Source of the DNA: Aegilops tauschii subsp. strangulata
Lineage: Eukaryota > Streptophyta > Magnoliopsida > Poales > Poaceae
Reading direction: 5' to 3'
Length of the DNA: 64,000 nt
NCBI RefSeq assembly: GCF_002575655.3
Contig: NC_053041.3
Coordinates: 378,555,054 to 378,619,053, forward strand
Part shown: positions 34,328-49,513 of the stretch, piece after piece
How the letters are laid out: every line of letters begins with the position of its first letter
Numbering within the stretch: the first letter of the stretch is position 1
Notes under the pieces: generated by a model
What the model saw: only the letters and a program-made list of their open reading frames with translations
What the model was told of the DNA's origin: nothing
The model's database searches: none
Translations under genes and position numbers: made by a program

Positions 34328-36987
34328 TTTGCCCCATATGTCATGGCCCTTACCTCTCCAGAGGGTGCCTAGGTGCCCCTCAATGCAGCCGGCATCCTCG
34401 GGCCCCGCCCTGGTAGCCACGCCCATTTATACTCACTCATGTAGCCGGCTCCTCCGGGTCGTATGCTCCACCGCCACCCTACCAGCCTGCTCCTCGATCT
34501 TGGGACCAGCTCGCCATGATGAATGCACGGCTTCCCCAACCACGGCTTTGAATGGTGCATGGACACCAGAGCATCCTCCCATGTCACCGGCAACCCTGGT
34601 AATTTAACCTCGCTCCATTGTTCTCTAAAGCCTGCTCCTACTAGCATAATTGTTGGTAATGGTCACCACATGCCGATCACCATTATTGATTCCACCACTC
34701 TTCACCCCCACAATTTCACCCTTCATGATGTCCTAGTTTCTCCTTCTGTCGTTACCAATTTTATTTTAGTTTGGAAGTTTACTATTGACAATTATGTATT
34801 GGTTGAATTCTTTCCTTTTGGCTTTGTTGTGAAGGATCTTCGGACCAGGAAAATCGCCATGATCTCCAGTAGCACATGTGACCTATACCCATTCCTCGGC
34901 AACGATTTTCCTTGACGTGTTGTCCTTTCCGTGACTACATCTTCCTTCGAGTTATGGCACCATCGTTTGGGCCACCATAGAAGCTCCTCTCTAGCTCATT
35001 TAGCTCGTGGTTTTCTTCTTGATTGTAATAAAACTCACACCTCAGTATGTGAGGCTTGTCATTTTGGTCATCGACCAACATCTTGCTTTTCCTTCATCTC
35101 ATAGCTTTACCACTACACCGATTCAGCTTATTCATTGTGACTTATGGATCTCCCCAGTTGTAAGCTTTTCTGGATTTCAATATTACTCAATAATCTTGGA
35201 TGATTACTCACATCACTCATGGTCTACTATATGCCACACCGACTCTTTCTTACAACCGAACCCACATCACAAATTTCTCCCATACCACACTCATATAGAT
35301 CAGCATTGAAGCCTAATTAGCACCCAGAAATGTCAGAGGAGTATAATGCTTAATTGAAAAATGGACTAAGCCTGCAGGTGTCAACGTGGTGACGGGATTT
35401 CTCGTCACAAATTCTACACTTACGGCATTTGGTGCGCTACAAAGCACGGTGGGTCGTGCATAGCTTCACTGAACAGGAAGGCATTGATTTTGAGGAGACT
35501 TCCAGCCTGGTGGTCAAGCCTGTCACTATTTGTGTCATCCTCAGCATTGCTACAACGCATTTTTGCCCCATTCATCAATTGGACGTCAAAAATGCCTTCT
35601 TGCATGGGCACCTCAACGAGACTGTCTTCTGTAACCACCCGGCCGGCTTCATTAACTCCACTCGTCTTGATCATGTATGTCTCCTTCATAAGTATTTATA
35701 TGGCTTGAAGCAAGCCCCACGTACATGGTTCTTATGTTTTCAAAGCTTCATCATTTCCCTGAGATTTTTCGCTTTCAAATATGACTCCTCACTTTTCATT
35801 TATCATCGTGGTGCCCCCATTGCCTATCTCCTACTTTATATAGATGATATCATCCTCACCGCCAACACACCCTCCACACTTCACTCAATTATCACATCAC
35901 TCAAATATGAGTTCTCCATGACCGACTTAGGCAACATACATCATTTTCTTAGAGTCAATGTTACACACAATTCCGACGATCTCTTCTTGTCTTAACAACA
36001 ATATGCCCTCAAAATTCTTGACCGTGCAAACATGATCAATTGCAACTCCGCTCCCATGCCCATTGACACTCTCTCAAAGCTCTCATCCATGCCCAGCATG
36101 CCCGTTCCCGACACCACTCGTTACCGATGCCTTGTCGGTGCATTACAATACCTCACATTGACACAGTCGGATATTCCATATGCGGTGCAACAAGTTTGTT
36201 TGTTCATGCATGAACCCCATGATGCACACATGGAACTCATAAAGCGTATTCTAAGCTACAATCGCAGGACATCTCACTTTGGGCTTCAACTATTTCACTC
36301 CACCTCACATGAACTTGTAGTCGATTCCAATGCTCATTTGGCAGGGTGACCGGACACACATCGATCCACCTCAGGCTTTTGTGCCTTTCTTGGATCCAAC
36401 TTGATCTCCTGATCCTCGAAACGACAGCCCGCCGTTTCGCAGTTGAGTGCAGAAGTGGAGTACAGGGTTGTCGCACATTGTATTGTTGAATCATGTTGGT
36501 TGTGGAAATTACTGCATGGAATACATCACCCTCCAACACGCGCCACATTGGTATATTGTGACAACACCAGTGCGACATATCTCCCGTCTAATCCGGTGCA
36601 ACATCAGCGTGCCAAATATGTGGAAATCGATCTTCACTTTGTCTGTGACCGTGTTGCTCTTGGCGAGGCAAAGGTTCAACATGTACCATCGAGCTCCTAG
36701 TTTGCTGATGTTTTCACCAAGGGATTGCCTACCATGGTGTTCATCAGTCTTCGTCGTAGCCTGAACGTCCTTCTGAGCGGTGTTTCGGCTGAGGGGGGTG
36801 TTAAACATGTACATGTGTTGTATTTTACCTGGTCACTAGATGATGTACATGCTCCTCTTTTACGGGATACCAACCGACATCACGCCTTGCGTGCCACTTG
36901 TATAGGGAGCTCGGTTAAGCTCCCCTACATATATATGTTGTAACTCTCTCTGATCAACACGACTCGTCATTATTCGGTATAGCTACA
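34328..36987 (+). mobile_element. Decayed Ty1-copia element with short LTR
   Basis: Plus-strand remnants of gag end, protease, integrase, RT and RNase H are followed by the PPT GAGGGGGG and an LTR-like segment starting TGTTAAACATG at 36799. The segment ends about 36987 (end uncertain), giving a short LTR of about 190 bp. The 5' part is missing at the CACTA boundary. The CACTA element probably inserted here. Confidence 0.75.
34523..36760 (+). pseudogene. Copia gag-pol remnant with integrase deletion
   Basis: Protease is at about 34550 with DTRASSH, where copia normally has DTGASSH, so the active-site Gly is lost. The integrase zinc region (LWHHRLGHH ... CEACH) is at about 34945-35070. The core stops after DDYSHHSW near 35220 and sequence resumes in RT near 35430, so most of the integrase core is deleted. 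RT (35429-35995) keeps QLDVKNAFLHG and the YIDD box. RNase H (36032-36720) has several nonsense codons, at 35993-35995, about 36347, 36408 and 36698. Confidence 0.78.
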
Positions 36988-38250
36988 TTTGCATCCCTGG
37001 AATCCATATGGTGAAAAGGGTGAGAACTCAACCCTTTAGACATGGAATACACAATTTTTTTGAAGATCGTCTGATTTGGGAGATCAATAACGGTTCTACC
37101 AATTTGCATCGATTATTGACACGTGAGAAACCTACCCTTCCCATCAAGGAATCCTCGTTGCTTTTCCGTCAAATTTAGGAATCTTACTACGCAATTTGTG
37201 ACTTACTGTTATATCAGCACTCTACATAATGTTGCATGGAATTCTGAACATATAAATATTCTTGCTGAAGATAGTAACAACTTGTGATGGTTCCAAATAG
37301 TACAAATAACTCAAAATTTGGCAGATATTTCTTGGAGACGTCGTTGTTGAAGCACCTTTACCATAGTCTTTGAAGCAAGCGTGCGCGGGTGGCTTGCTTG
37401 CGAGTGGTTTGCGGAGCAGGGTGCGACGGAGTGTGAGCGTTGGGGTACATCACTTGATCGGTCCTTGTGTTGGCCGGCGGTGGTGGAGCCCGTGATGTCG
37501 TATCCTTCCTGAAGACTCCGTCGCGGCTTTCCCACTTCATTTGTCTTGCTCCTTGTGAAAACTTGATTTGCAAGATCAGGCGGTGGCGGCTACCCATAGT
37601 CGTACCCTTTTGGATGTAGTGTGGTGATTGTTGTTTTATAATATAAAGCATGGGGAAACTCTTTTTCGTCATAAAATGCCCTTTATAAAAAAATATGTCC
37701 TATTCTTCTGTTAAAATGTACTCCCTCTATAAAAAAAATAAGAGCGTTTACGCCTTTATGGTCTAGTGTAACCAGTGTAAATAACAGAGGAATTGATGAC
37801 GGTAATTTACCATAGAAAACCCCACTTTATTTGTTATGTGTCTATCTTCATGGAGAGTGTAACTTTGTATGTTGTCGTGTGGCTTCAGTCTCTTCTAGCA
37901 GTTGCATTATAAGTTTAACTCCAGTCCTACTATACTCATTTTCAACTAGATTTACAAATTCTTCCCCGAGTTGCCATTGTTGTTTGTGGCAGTTATTCGA
38001 AGGATGCGTTTGGTTCCCTGCACGGTAGCACAAGCGATTGCTTAATTTACTTCAGAGTTTGTCTTTGCACTGTAATCTTGCTCCCCGTTCTGGTTCTTGC
38101 AAAGAACGAAGTAGGAAGAACCTGCTGCTAGCCGGTAGTTTGGGCAGCGGAGAAGATCAGGGCGGAGGGGGTTGGATCGTGGGAGGCAAAGGAGACGCAA
38201 GCGATTCTGTTATCCTTTTGGGACTTAAGCGTCCAAAATGCGTGAAAGCA
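36988..38250 (+). other. Intergenic region with MITE-like relic, no gene seen
   Basis: No supported frame. At about 37719-37790 the sequence TACTCCCTCTATAAAAAAAATAAGAGCG resembles one end of a Stowaway MITE (usual end CTCCCTCC...), without a clear partner. The part near 38100-38250 is immediately downstream of the minus-strand RPL34 3' UTR. Confidence 0.4.
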
Positions 38251-38530
38251 GAATAGGGTGCAGCAAACTGTTCTCGTGTGACAAATAAAGCCGACAGCGT
38301 TAACTGAGCTAAGCAGCTCAAGAACATCTAAGCCGAATTGGAGTCCAAAAGCTCTTGCATCAAAGGCTAAGCATCCATAGAGAACCAGCGCGCAAAATCT
38401 AGAGAAGCACATCAAACCTCACATACTAGAACCAGGATTCTGCAAATCCAAAGAGAGAAAATTCTTGATTGCTTAAAACAAATTCGAAGAAACACAAAAC
38501 ATCACCGCGACGCCTATCTCGCCCAGTTGT

Positions 38531-40911
<2,381 letters not shown>

Positions 40912-41014
40912 CTCGCCGCCCTCTACCGAAGTTCTCTCACCGCTCGCTCTTTCGCTCCCGCTGTCTGTAACGAGGCGGCGCCGAAGGGAAGTGAGGGTTG
41001 GGGAGAAAGAAGAG

Positions 41015-41022
41015 CTTTTATA
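41015..41022 (-). promoter_or_regulatory. RPL34: TATA box of RPL34
   Basis: TATAAAAG on the minus strand lies about 104 bp before the ATG at 40911. A C/T-rich leader (TTCTTTCTCCCCAACCC) follows, typical of plant ribosomal-protein gene starts. Only about 170 bp separate it from the LINE poly(A) end upstream. Confidence 0.75.
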
Positions 41023-41126
41023 GGGCTGTAGGTGGTCCGGGTGACCTAGATCCAACGGTGGAGGACGCTTTGCCAAGTGAGCCGACTGCTCTGTGTTTGT
41101 TTTTCATGATTATTAATCTAGACCGG

Positions 41127-41168
41127 TTTTACATGAAAAATACCCAATTTTACATGAAAAATACCCAA
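41127..41168 (+). repeat. 21-bp perfect tandem repeat upstream of RPL34
   Basis: The unit TTTTACATGAAAAATACCCA plus one A is repeated exactly at 41127-41147 and 41148-41168, between the RPL34 TATA box and the LINE tail. Confidence 0.85.
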
Positions 41169-41192
41169 TTGAAACGTTTTCGGGAGCCGATG

Positions 41193-42529
41193 TTTTTTTT
41201 TCCGAGAGCACACGAAAGGCGTGCCTTAGCTTCATAGAAGGGGAGAAAAATATTTACAAGATATTACAAGCCGCATGCATCATCATAAGGCGTGCCTACA
41301 CACCCACTTGACTGGCTCCTAAGCGACTACTCACAAAAGTGTAGCACTCCACTCCCTATCCCCAACGCCCACAAGTGGCATTCCCTGAGAATGTTCCTGA
41401 CCGTATCTATTTCATTACACACGTCGTTTCTACCAAAAACCCTACCATTCCTCTGCTTCCACAAACACAACATACCAACATGACAAAGGAATCGAAGACC
41501 TTCCGCTGTACTTTGGGCACCATCTTCCTCGATGCCACCCACCAGTCCTCCACCTTTTCATGTCTAGTTGGCATCAGCTCCAGAGGGATCTCGACCTTGG
41601 TGAAGCATTGGTACCTAACCTGCCTGGCATAAGCACAATGTATAAGAAATGTGGTCCACCTTATCCTCCTCCTGCTCACACAAATAGCATGGTGATATCG
41701 TATCCTGCAATCCATGCCGCAGTCGTCTGTCCGAAGTCCAGAGCCTGTATTGGACTGCCAACCACATGAATAGCTTACAGGAGAGAGGAGCTCCACTCTT
41801 CCAGATTGCAGCCGCAAGCTGGAATCTTATACCTCCTTCACACATTATCGCCTAAGCCGAAGCAGCCGTATATGTGCCTGCGGTTCCACCTCTAAATCGG
41901 CCGATCCTCCTTTCCCAAGTGTAGCTCAAAGTTCATGAGCGCCTCGCATAGCCTGATGAACTGGGTGAGCCCCTCCGTGTCCAGATCTCCAACTATGTCA
42001 TTCATCCAGGCCTGTAATGTCAATCCGTCCTTGACCGACCGTCTGTTGATAACCTGTGTTTTGACCTTGGCCACCAGCATGGGTGCCATTTCCTTCATTG
42101 TTGATCCCCCTACCCATCTATCCTTCCAGAAGAGGGCCTTTACGCCATCTCCTACCTGCCAGTGAACAAAGCTAGAGAAAGCCGAGCTTACTTCCTTATC
42201 CACCAGAGTATTGAGGCCCTGCCACGGTCTGGCATCGTCCGATCTTTTCAGCCACTCCCACATCATCCTAAGTGCAATTCCATGTCTACGAAGATCAATC
42301 ACTCCCAACCCTCCCAATTGTTTCGGCCTGCACACCCTTTGCCACGAAACCGCACACTTCCCACCGTGAATGTGATCTGAGCCAGCCCAAAAGAATGCTC
42401 GGCGGCCTTTGTCTACCTTTTCCAATGCCCACTTTGGGGCCTCTGCCACGATCAAGTGGTGTGTAGGTCTCGCACGCATGACCTGGTTCACGAGGACCAG
42501 CCTACCAGGACGTGTCACCATGCCTCTCT
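41193..42529 (-). pseudogene. LINE ORF2 C-terminus with zf-RVT region
   Basis: From 42529 the frame continues GMVTRPGRLVLVNQVM and runs to about 41890 (220 residues, with the WALEKVDKGRRAFFWAG motif common in plant LINEs). After a frame change and a stop near 41880-41850 the zf-RVT domain follows (41845-41615), with a WLAVQYRLWTSDRRL motif and CYLCEQEEDKVDH metal ligands. Further frame breaks follow to the A tail, so this copy is dead. Confidence 0.82.
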
Positions 42530-44260
42530 TGAAGGAAATATGCCCTAGAGGCAATAATAAAGTTGTTATTTATACTTCCTTGTATCATGATAAATATTTA
42601 TTATTCATGCTAGAATTGTATTAACCGGAAACTTAGTACATGTGTGAATACATATACAAACAAAGTGTCCCTAGTATGCCTCTTCTTGACTAGCTCGTTA
42701 ATCAAAGATGGTTAAGTTTCCTAACCATAGACATGTGTTGTCATTTGATGAACGGGATCACATCATTCTCTAATGATGTGATGGACAAGACCCATCCGTT
42801 AGCTTAGCACTATGATCGTTTAGTTTTATTGTTATTGCTTTCTTCATGACTTATACATATTCCTCTGACTATGAGATTATGCAACTCCCGAATACTGGAG
42901 GAACACTTTGTGTGCTATCAAACATCACAATGTAACTGGGTGATTATAACGATGCTCTACAGGTGTCTCCAAAGGTGTTTGTTGAGTTGGCATAGATCGA
43001 GATTAGAATTTGTCACTCTGTGTATCGGAGAGGTATCTCTGGGCCCTCTTGGTAATGCACATCACTATAAGCCTTGCAAGCAATGATGAGTTAGTTACGG
43101 GATGATGCATTACGGAACGAGTAAAGAGACTTGCCGGTAACAAGATTGAACTAGGTATGATGATACCGACGATCGAATCACGGGCAAGTAACATACCGAT
43201 GACAAAGGGAATGACGTATGTTGTTATGCGATTTGACCGATAAAGATCTTCGTAGAATATGTAGGAGCCAATATGAGCATCCAGGTTCCGCTATTGGTTA
43301 TTGATCGGAGGTGTGTCTCGGTCATGTCTACATAGTTCTCGAACCCGTAGGGTCTGCACGCTTAACGTTCAATGACGATTTGTATTATGAGTTATATGTT
43401 TTTGTGATCGAAGTTTGTTTGGAGTCTCGATGAGATCACAGACATGACAGGAGTCTCAAAATGGTCGAGAGGTAAAGATTGATATACTGAACGAAGGTAT
43501 TCGGACACCGGAATGGTTTCGGGATGTTTTGGATATTTATCGGGGAACCGAGGGGTTACCGGAACCCCCCGGGGAAGTTATGGGCCTTAATGGGCCATAA
43601 GGGAGTAGGAGAGGGCAGCCCGCAGGGTGGGGCCCCCCACCCAAGGGAGTCCGAATTGGACAAGGGGGAGGAGGCGCGGCCCCCTCTGTCCTATCCCTCT
43701 CCCTCTCCTTCCCTCTTTCCCCCTCTTGGAATAGGACAGGGATTCCAACTAGGATTGGGAATCCTAGTTGGACTCCCCCTTGGCGCGCCCCCTCTAGGTT
43801 GTCGGCATCCTCCTCCCCTCCTTTACATACGGGGGCGGGGGGCACCCCAAAGGCACATCAGATATTCTCTTAGCCGTGTGCGGTGCCCCCTCCATAGTTT
43901 ACTCCTCCGGTCATAGCGTCGTAGTGCTTCGGCGAAGCCCTACGCGGATCACATCACCAACACCGTCGCCACGCCGTCGTGCTGACGGAACTCTCCCTCA
44001 ACCCTCTACTGGATCAAGAGCTCGAGGGACGTCATTGAGCTGAACGCGTGCTGAACACGGAGGTGCCGTACGTTCGGTACTTGGATCGGTTGGATCGTGA
44101 AGACGTTCAACTACATCAACCGCGTTAACATAACGCTTCCGCTTTCGGTCTACGAGGGTACGTGGACACACTCCCCCGTCTCGTTGCTATGCATCTCCTA
44201 GATAGATCTTGCGTGATCGTAGGATTTTTTTTTTGAAATTGCATGATACGTTCCCCAATA
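42530..44260 (+). repeat. 5' LTR of copia copy B
   Basis: It starts TGAAGGAAATATGCCC and ends TTCCCCAATA, so the terminal CA has become TA. The core promoter word is TTTACATAC (43822-43830), where the partner LTR has TTTATATAC, a probable TATA-box loss. A small hairpin loop is inverted relative to the partner (42757-42782). Confidence 0.9.
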
Positions 44261-44261
44261 G

Positions 44262-44278
44262 TGGCATCCGAGCCAGGT
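44262..44278 (+). other. Primer-binding site of copy B
   Basis: TGGCATCCGAGCCAGGT, one base after the LTR, is identical to the site of copy A. It is the initiator tRNA-Met-type primer site of copia elements. Confidence 0.78.
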
Positions 44279-45494
44279 CTATGCGTAGATGATATGCACG
44301 AGTAGAACATAAAGAGTTGTGGGCGATAATAGTCATACTGCTTACCACCAACGTCTTACTTTGATTCAGCGGTATTGTTGGATGAAGCGGCCCAGATCGA
44401 CATTACATGACCGCGTTCATGAGACTGGTTCTACCGACGTGCTTCGCACACAGGTGGCTAGCCGGTGTCTGTTTCTCCAACTTTAGTTGAATCGAGTTTG
44501 ACTACGGGCGGTCCTTGTTGAAGGTTAAAACAGCACACTTGACAAAAAATCATTGTGGTTTTGATGCGTTGGCAAGAACGATTCTTGCTAGAAGCCCGTA
44601 GCAGCCACGTAAAACTTGCAACAACGAAGTAGATGACGTCTAACTTGTTTTTGTAGGGCATGTTGTGATGTGATATGGTCAAGACGTGATAAGATATAAA
44701 TTGTTGTATGAGATGATCATGTTTTGTAAAAGTTATCGGCAACTGGCAGGAGCCTTATGGTTGTCGCTTTATTGTATGAAATGCAATCGCTATGTAATTG
44801 CTTTACTTTATCACTAAGCGGTAGTGATAGTCGTGGAAGCAACAGTTGGCGAGACGACAACGGCGCTATGATGGAGATCAAGGTGTCAAGCCGGTGACAA
44901 TGGAGATCATGACGGTGCTTTGGAGATGGATATCAAAGGCACAAGATGATGATGGCCATATCATGTCACATATTTTGATTGCATGTGATGTTTATCCTTT
45001 ATGCAGCTTATTTTGCTTACTATGGCGGTAGCATTATAAGATGACCCCTCACTAAAATTCAAGGTATAAGTGTTCTCCCTGAGTATGCACCGTTGCTATA
45101 GTTCGTCGTGCCGAGACACCACGTGATGATCGGGTGTGATAAGCTCTACGTTCACATACAACGGGTGCAAGCCAGTTTTGCACGTGCAGAATACTCGGGT
45201 TAAACTTGACGAGCCTAGCATATGCAGATATGGCCTCGGAACACTGAGACTGAAAGGTCGAACGTGAATCATATAGTATATATGATCAACATACAGATGT
45301 TCACCATTGAAAACTACTCCATCTCACGTGATGATTGGACATGGTTTAGTTGATGTGGATCGCGTGATCATTTAGATGACTAGAGGGATGTCTATCTAAG
45401 TGGGAGCTCTTAAGTAATATGATTAATTGAACTTTAATTTATCATGAACTTAGTACCTGATAGTTTTTTTGCATATCTATGTTGTTGTAGATCA

Positions 45495-46325
45495 ATGGCC
45501 CGTGCTACCGTTCCCTTGAATTTTAATGCGTTCCTAGAGAAAGCTAAGTTGAAAGATGATGGTAGCAACTACACGGACTGGGTCCGTAACTTGAGGATTA
45601 TCCTCATTGCCGCACAGAAGAATTACGTCCTGGAAGCACCGCTAGGTGCAAGACCCGCTGCAGGAGCAACTTCGGACGTTATGAACGTCTAGCAGAGCAA
45701 AGATGATGACTACTTGATTGTTCAGTGTGCCATGCTTTACGGCTTAGAATCGGGACTTCAAAGACATTTTGAACGTCTTGGAGCATATGAGATGTTCCAG
45801 GAGTTGAAGTTAATATTTCAAGCAAATGCCCGAGTTGAGAGATATGAAGTATCCAACAAGTTCTATAGATGCAAAATTGAGGAGAATAGTTCTGTCAGTG
45901 AACACATACTCAGAATGTCTGGGTACCACAACCACTTGACTCAGCTGGGAGTTAATCTTCCTGATGATAGTGTCATTGACAGAGTTCTTCAATCACTGCC
46001 ACCAAGCTATAAAGGCTTCGTGATGAACTATAATATGCAAGGGATGGAGAAAAAAATTCCCGAGCTCTTCGCGATGCTAAAGGCTGCGGAGGTAGAAATC
46101 AAGAAGGAGCATCAAGTGTTGATGGTTAACAAGACCACTAGTTTCAAGAAAAAGGGCAAAGGGAAGAAGGGGAACTTCAAGAAGAACAGCAAGCAAGTTG
46201 TTGCTCAAGTGAAGAAGCCCAAGTCTGGACCTAAGCCTGAGACTGAGTGCTTCTACTGCAAAGGGACTGGTCACTGGAAGCGGAACTGCCCCAAGTATTG
46301 GCGGATAAGAAGGATGGCAAAGTGA
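45495..46325 (+). pseudogene. Copy B gag, with one nonsense codon and a frameshift
   Basis: It starts ATGGCCCGTGCTACC at 45495. TAG at 45690-45692 interrupts the frame, which then continues to 46325. The zinc knuckle CFYCKGTGHWKRNC (about 46249-46290) is intact. A one-base loss near 46297, seen by comparison with copy A, throws the frame out just before the protease. Confidence 0.82.
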
Positions 46326-49300
46326 AAGGTATATTTGATATAAAAGTGAAAGGTATATTTGATATACATGTTATCGATGTGTACCTTACTAATGCTCGTA
46401 GTAGCGCCTGGGTATTTGATACTGGTCATGTTGCTCATATTTGCAACTCGAAACAGGGGCTACGGATTAAATGAAGATTGGCTAAGGACGAGGTAATGAT
46501 GCGCGTGGGAAATGGTTCCAAAGTCGATGTGATTGCCGTCGGCACGCTACCTCTACATCTACCGTCGGGATTAGTTTTAGACCTAAATAATTGTTATTTG
46601 GTGCCAGCGTTGAGCATGAACATTATATCCGGATCTTGTTTGATGTGAGACGATTATTCATTTAAATCAGAGAATAATGGTTGTTCTATTTATATGAGTA
46701 ATATCTTTTATGGTCATGCACCCTTGATGAGCGGTCTATTTTTGTTAAATCTCGATTGTAGTGATACACATATTCATAATATTGAAGCCAAAAGATGCAA
46801 AGTTAATAATGATAGTGCAACTTATTTGTGGAACTGCCGTTTAGGTCATACTGATGTAAAGCGCATGAAGAAACTCCATGCTGATGGGATTTTGGAATCA
46901 CTTGATGCGTGCGAACCATGCCTCATGCGCAAGATGACTAAGACTCCGTTCTCCGGATCAATGGAGCGAGCAACTGACTTATTGGAAATAATACATACTG
47001 ATGTATGCGGTCCGATGAGTGTTGAGGCTCGCGGCGGGTATCGTTATTTTCTGACCTTCACAGATCATTTGAGCAGATATGGGTATATCTACTTAATGAA
47101 ACATAAGTCTGAAACATTTGAAAAGTTCAAAGAATTTCAGAGTGAAGTAGAAAATCATCGTAACAAGAAAATAAAGTTTCTACGATCTAATCGTCGAGGT
47201 GAATATTTGAGTTATGAGTTTGGTCTTCATTTGAAACAATGTGGAATAGTTTTGCAACTCACGCCACTTGGAACACCACAGCGTAATGGTGTGTTCGAAC
47301 GTCGTAACCGTACTTTATTATATATGGTGCGATCTATGATGTCTCTTACTGATTACCGCTATCGTTTTCGGGTTATGCTTTAGAGACGGTTGCATTCACA
47401 TTAAAAAGGGCACCATCTAAATCCATTGAGACGAAACCATATAAACTATGGTTTAGCAAGAAACCTAAGCTGTCGTTTCTTAAAGTTTGGGGTTGCGATG
47501 CTTATGTGAAAAAGCTTCAACCTGATAAGCTCGAACCCAAATCAGAGAAATGTGTCTTCATAGGATACCCAAAGGAAACTATTGGGTACACCTTCTATCA
47601 CAGATCCGAAGGCAAGATATTCATTGCTAAGAATGGATCCTTTTTAGAGAAGGAGTTTCTCTCGAAAGAAGTGAGTGGGAGGAAAGTAGAACTTGATGAG
47701 GTAATTGTACCTTCTCCCGAATTGGAAAGTAGTTCATCACAGGAATCAGTTCCAGTGATTCCTACACCAATTAGTAAGGAAGCTAATGATGATGATCATG
47801 AAACTTCAGATCAAGTTACTACCGAACCTCGTAGGTCAACCAGAGTACGATCCGCACCAGAGTGGTATGGTAATCCTGTTCTGGAGGTCATGTTACTTGA
47901 CCATGACGAACCTACGAACTATGAGGAAGCGATGATGAGCCCAGATTTTGCGAAATGGCTTGAGGCCATGAAATCTGAGATGGGATCCATGTATGAAAAC
48001 AAAGTGTGGACTTTGGTTGACTTGCCCGATGATCGGCAAGCCATATAGAATAAATGGATCTTCAAAAAGAAGACTGACGCTGACGGTAATGTTACTGTCT
48101 ACAAAGCTCGACTTGTTGCAAAAGGTTTTCGACAAGTTCAAGGAGTTGACTACGATGAGACCTTCTCACCCATAGCGATGCATAAGTTTGTCCGGAGCAT
48201 GTTAGCAATTGCCGCATTCTATGATTATGAAATTTGGCAAATGGATGTCAAAACTGCATTCCTTAATGGATATCTTAAAGAAGAGTTGTATATGATGCAA
48301 CCAGAAGGTTTTGTCGATCCTAAAGGTGCTAACAAAGTGTGCAAGCTCCAGCGATCCATTTATGGACTGGTGCAACCATCTCGGAGTTGGAATATATGCT
48401 TTGATAGTGTGATCAAAGCATATGGTTTTATACAGACTTTTGGAGAAGCCTGTATTTACAAGAAAGTGAGTGGGAGCTCTGTAGCATTTCTAATATTATA
48501 TGTGGATGACATATTGTTGACTGGAAATAATACGGAATTTCTGGATAGCATAAAAGGATACTTGAATAAGAATTTTTCAATGAAAGACCTCGGTGAAGCT
48601 GCTTATATATTGGGCATCAAGATCTATAGAGATAGATCAAGACGCTTAATTGGACTTTCACAAAGCACATACCTTGATAAAGTTTTGAAAAAGTTCAAAA
48701 TGGATCAGTTAAAGAAAGGGTTCTTGCCTGTGTTACAAGGTGTGAAATTGAGTCAGACTCAATGCCCGACCATTGCAGAAGATAGAGAGAAAATGAAAGT
48801 CATTCCCTATGCCTTAGCCATAGGTTCTATCATGTATGCAATGCTATGTACCAGACCTGATGTGTGCCTTGCTATAAGTTTAGCAGGGAGGTACCAAAGT
48901 AATCCAGGAGTGGATCACTTGACAGCGGTCAAGAACATCCTGAATACCTGAAAAGGACTAAGGATATGTTTCTCATTTATGGAGGTGACAAAGAGCTTGT
49001 CGTAAATGGCTACGTCGATGCAAGCTTTCACACTGATCCGGATGACTCTAAGTCACAAACCGGATACGTATTTATATTGAATGGTGGAGCTGTAAGTTGG
49101 TGCAGTTCCAAGCAGAGCGTCGTGCGGGATCTACGTGTGAAGCGGAGTACATAGCTACTTCAGAAGCAGCAAATGAAGGAGTCTGGATGAAGGAGTTCAT
49201 ATCCGATATAGGTGTAATACCTAGTGCATCGGGTCCAATGAAAATCTTTTGTGACAATACTGGAGCAATTGCCTTGGCGAAGGAATCCAGATTTCACAAG

Positions 49301-49480
49301 AGAACCAAACACATCAAGAGACGCTTCAATTCCATCTGCGATCAAGTCAAGGAGGGAGACATAGAGATTTGCAAGATACATATGGATCTGAATGTTGCAG
49401 ACCCATTGACTAAGCCTCTTCCACGAGCAAAACGTGATCAGCACCAAGACTCCATGGGTGTTAGAATCATTACTACGTAA
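46247..49480 (+). pseudogene. Copy B pol (protease, integrase, RT, RNase H), multiply broken
   Basis: The protease motif VFDTG is near 46416. Integrase (46694-47383) has the zinc region and acidic core residues, but LRSNRRGE replaces LRSDREGE, losing the second catalytic Asp, and its frame breaks near 47360. RT starts in the 47506 frame, meets TAG at 48046-48048, then runs on in the same frame to 48951 with YVDD intact. Frame shifts near 48945 and 49112 split RNase H, whose CDN motif survives. A 24-bp tandem duplication lies at 46319-46366. Confidence 0.85.
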
Positions 49481-49513
49481 TCTAGATTTTTGACTCTAGT
49501 GCAAGTGGGAGAC

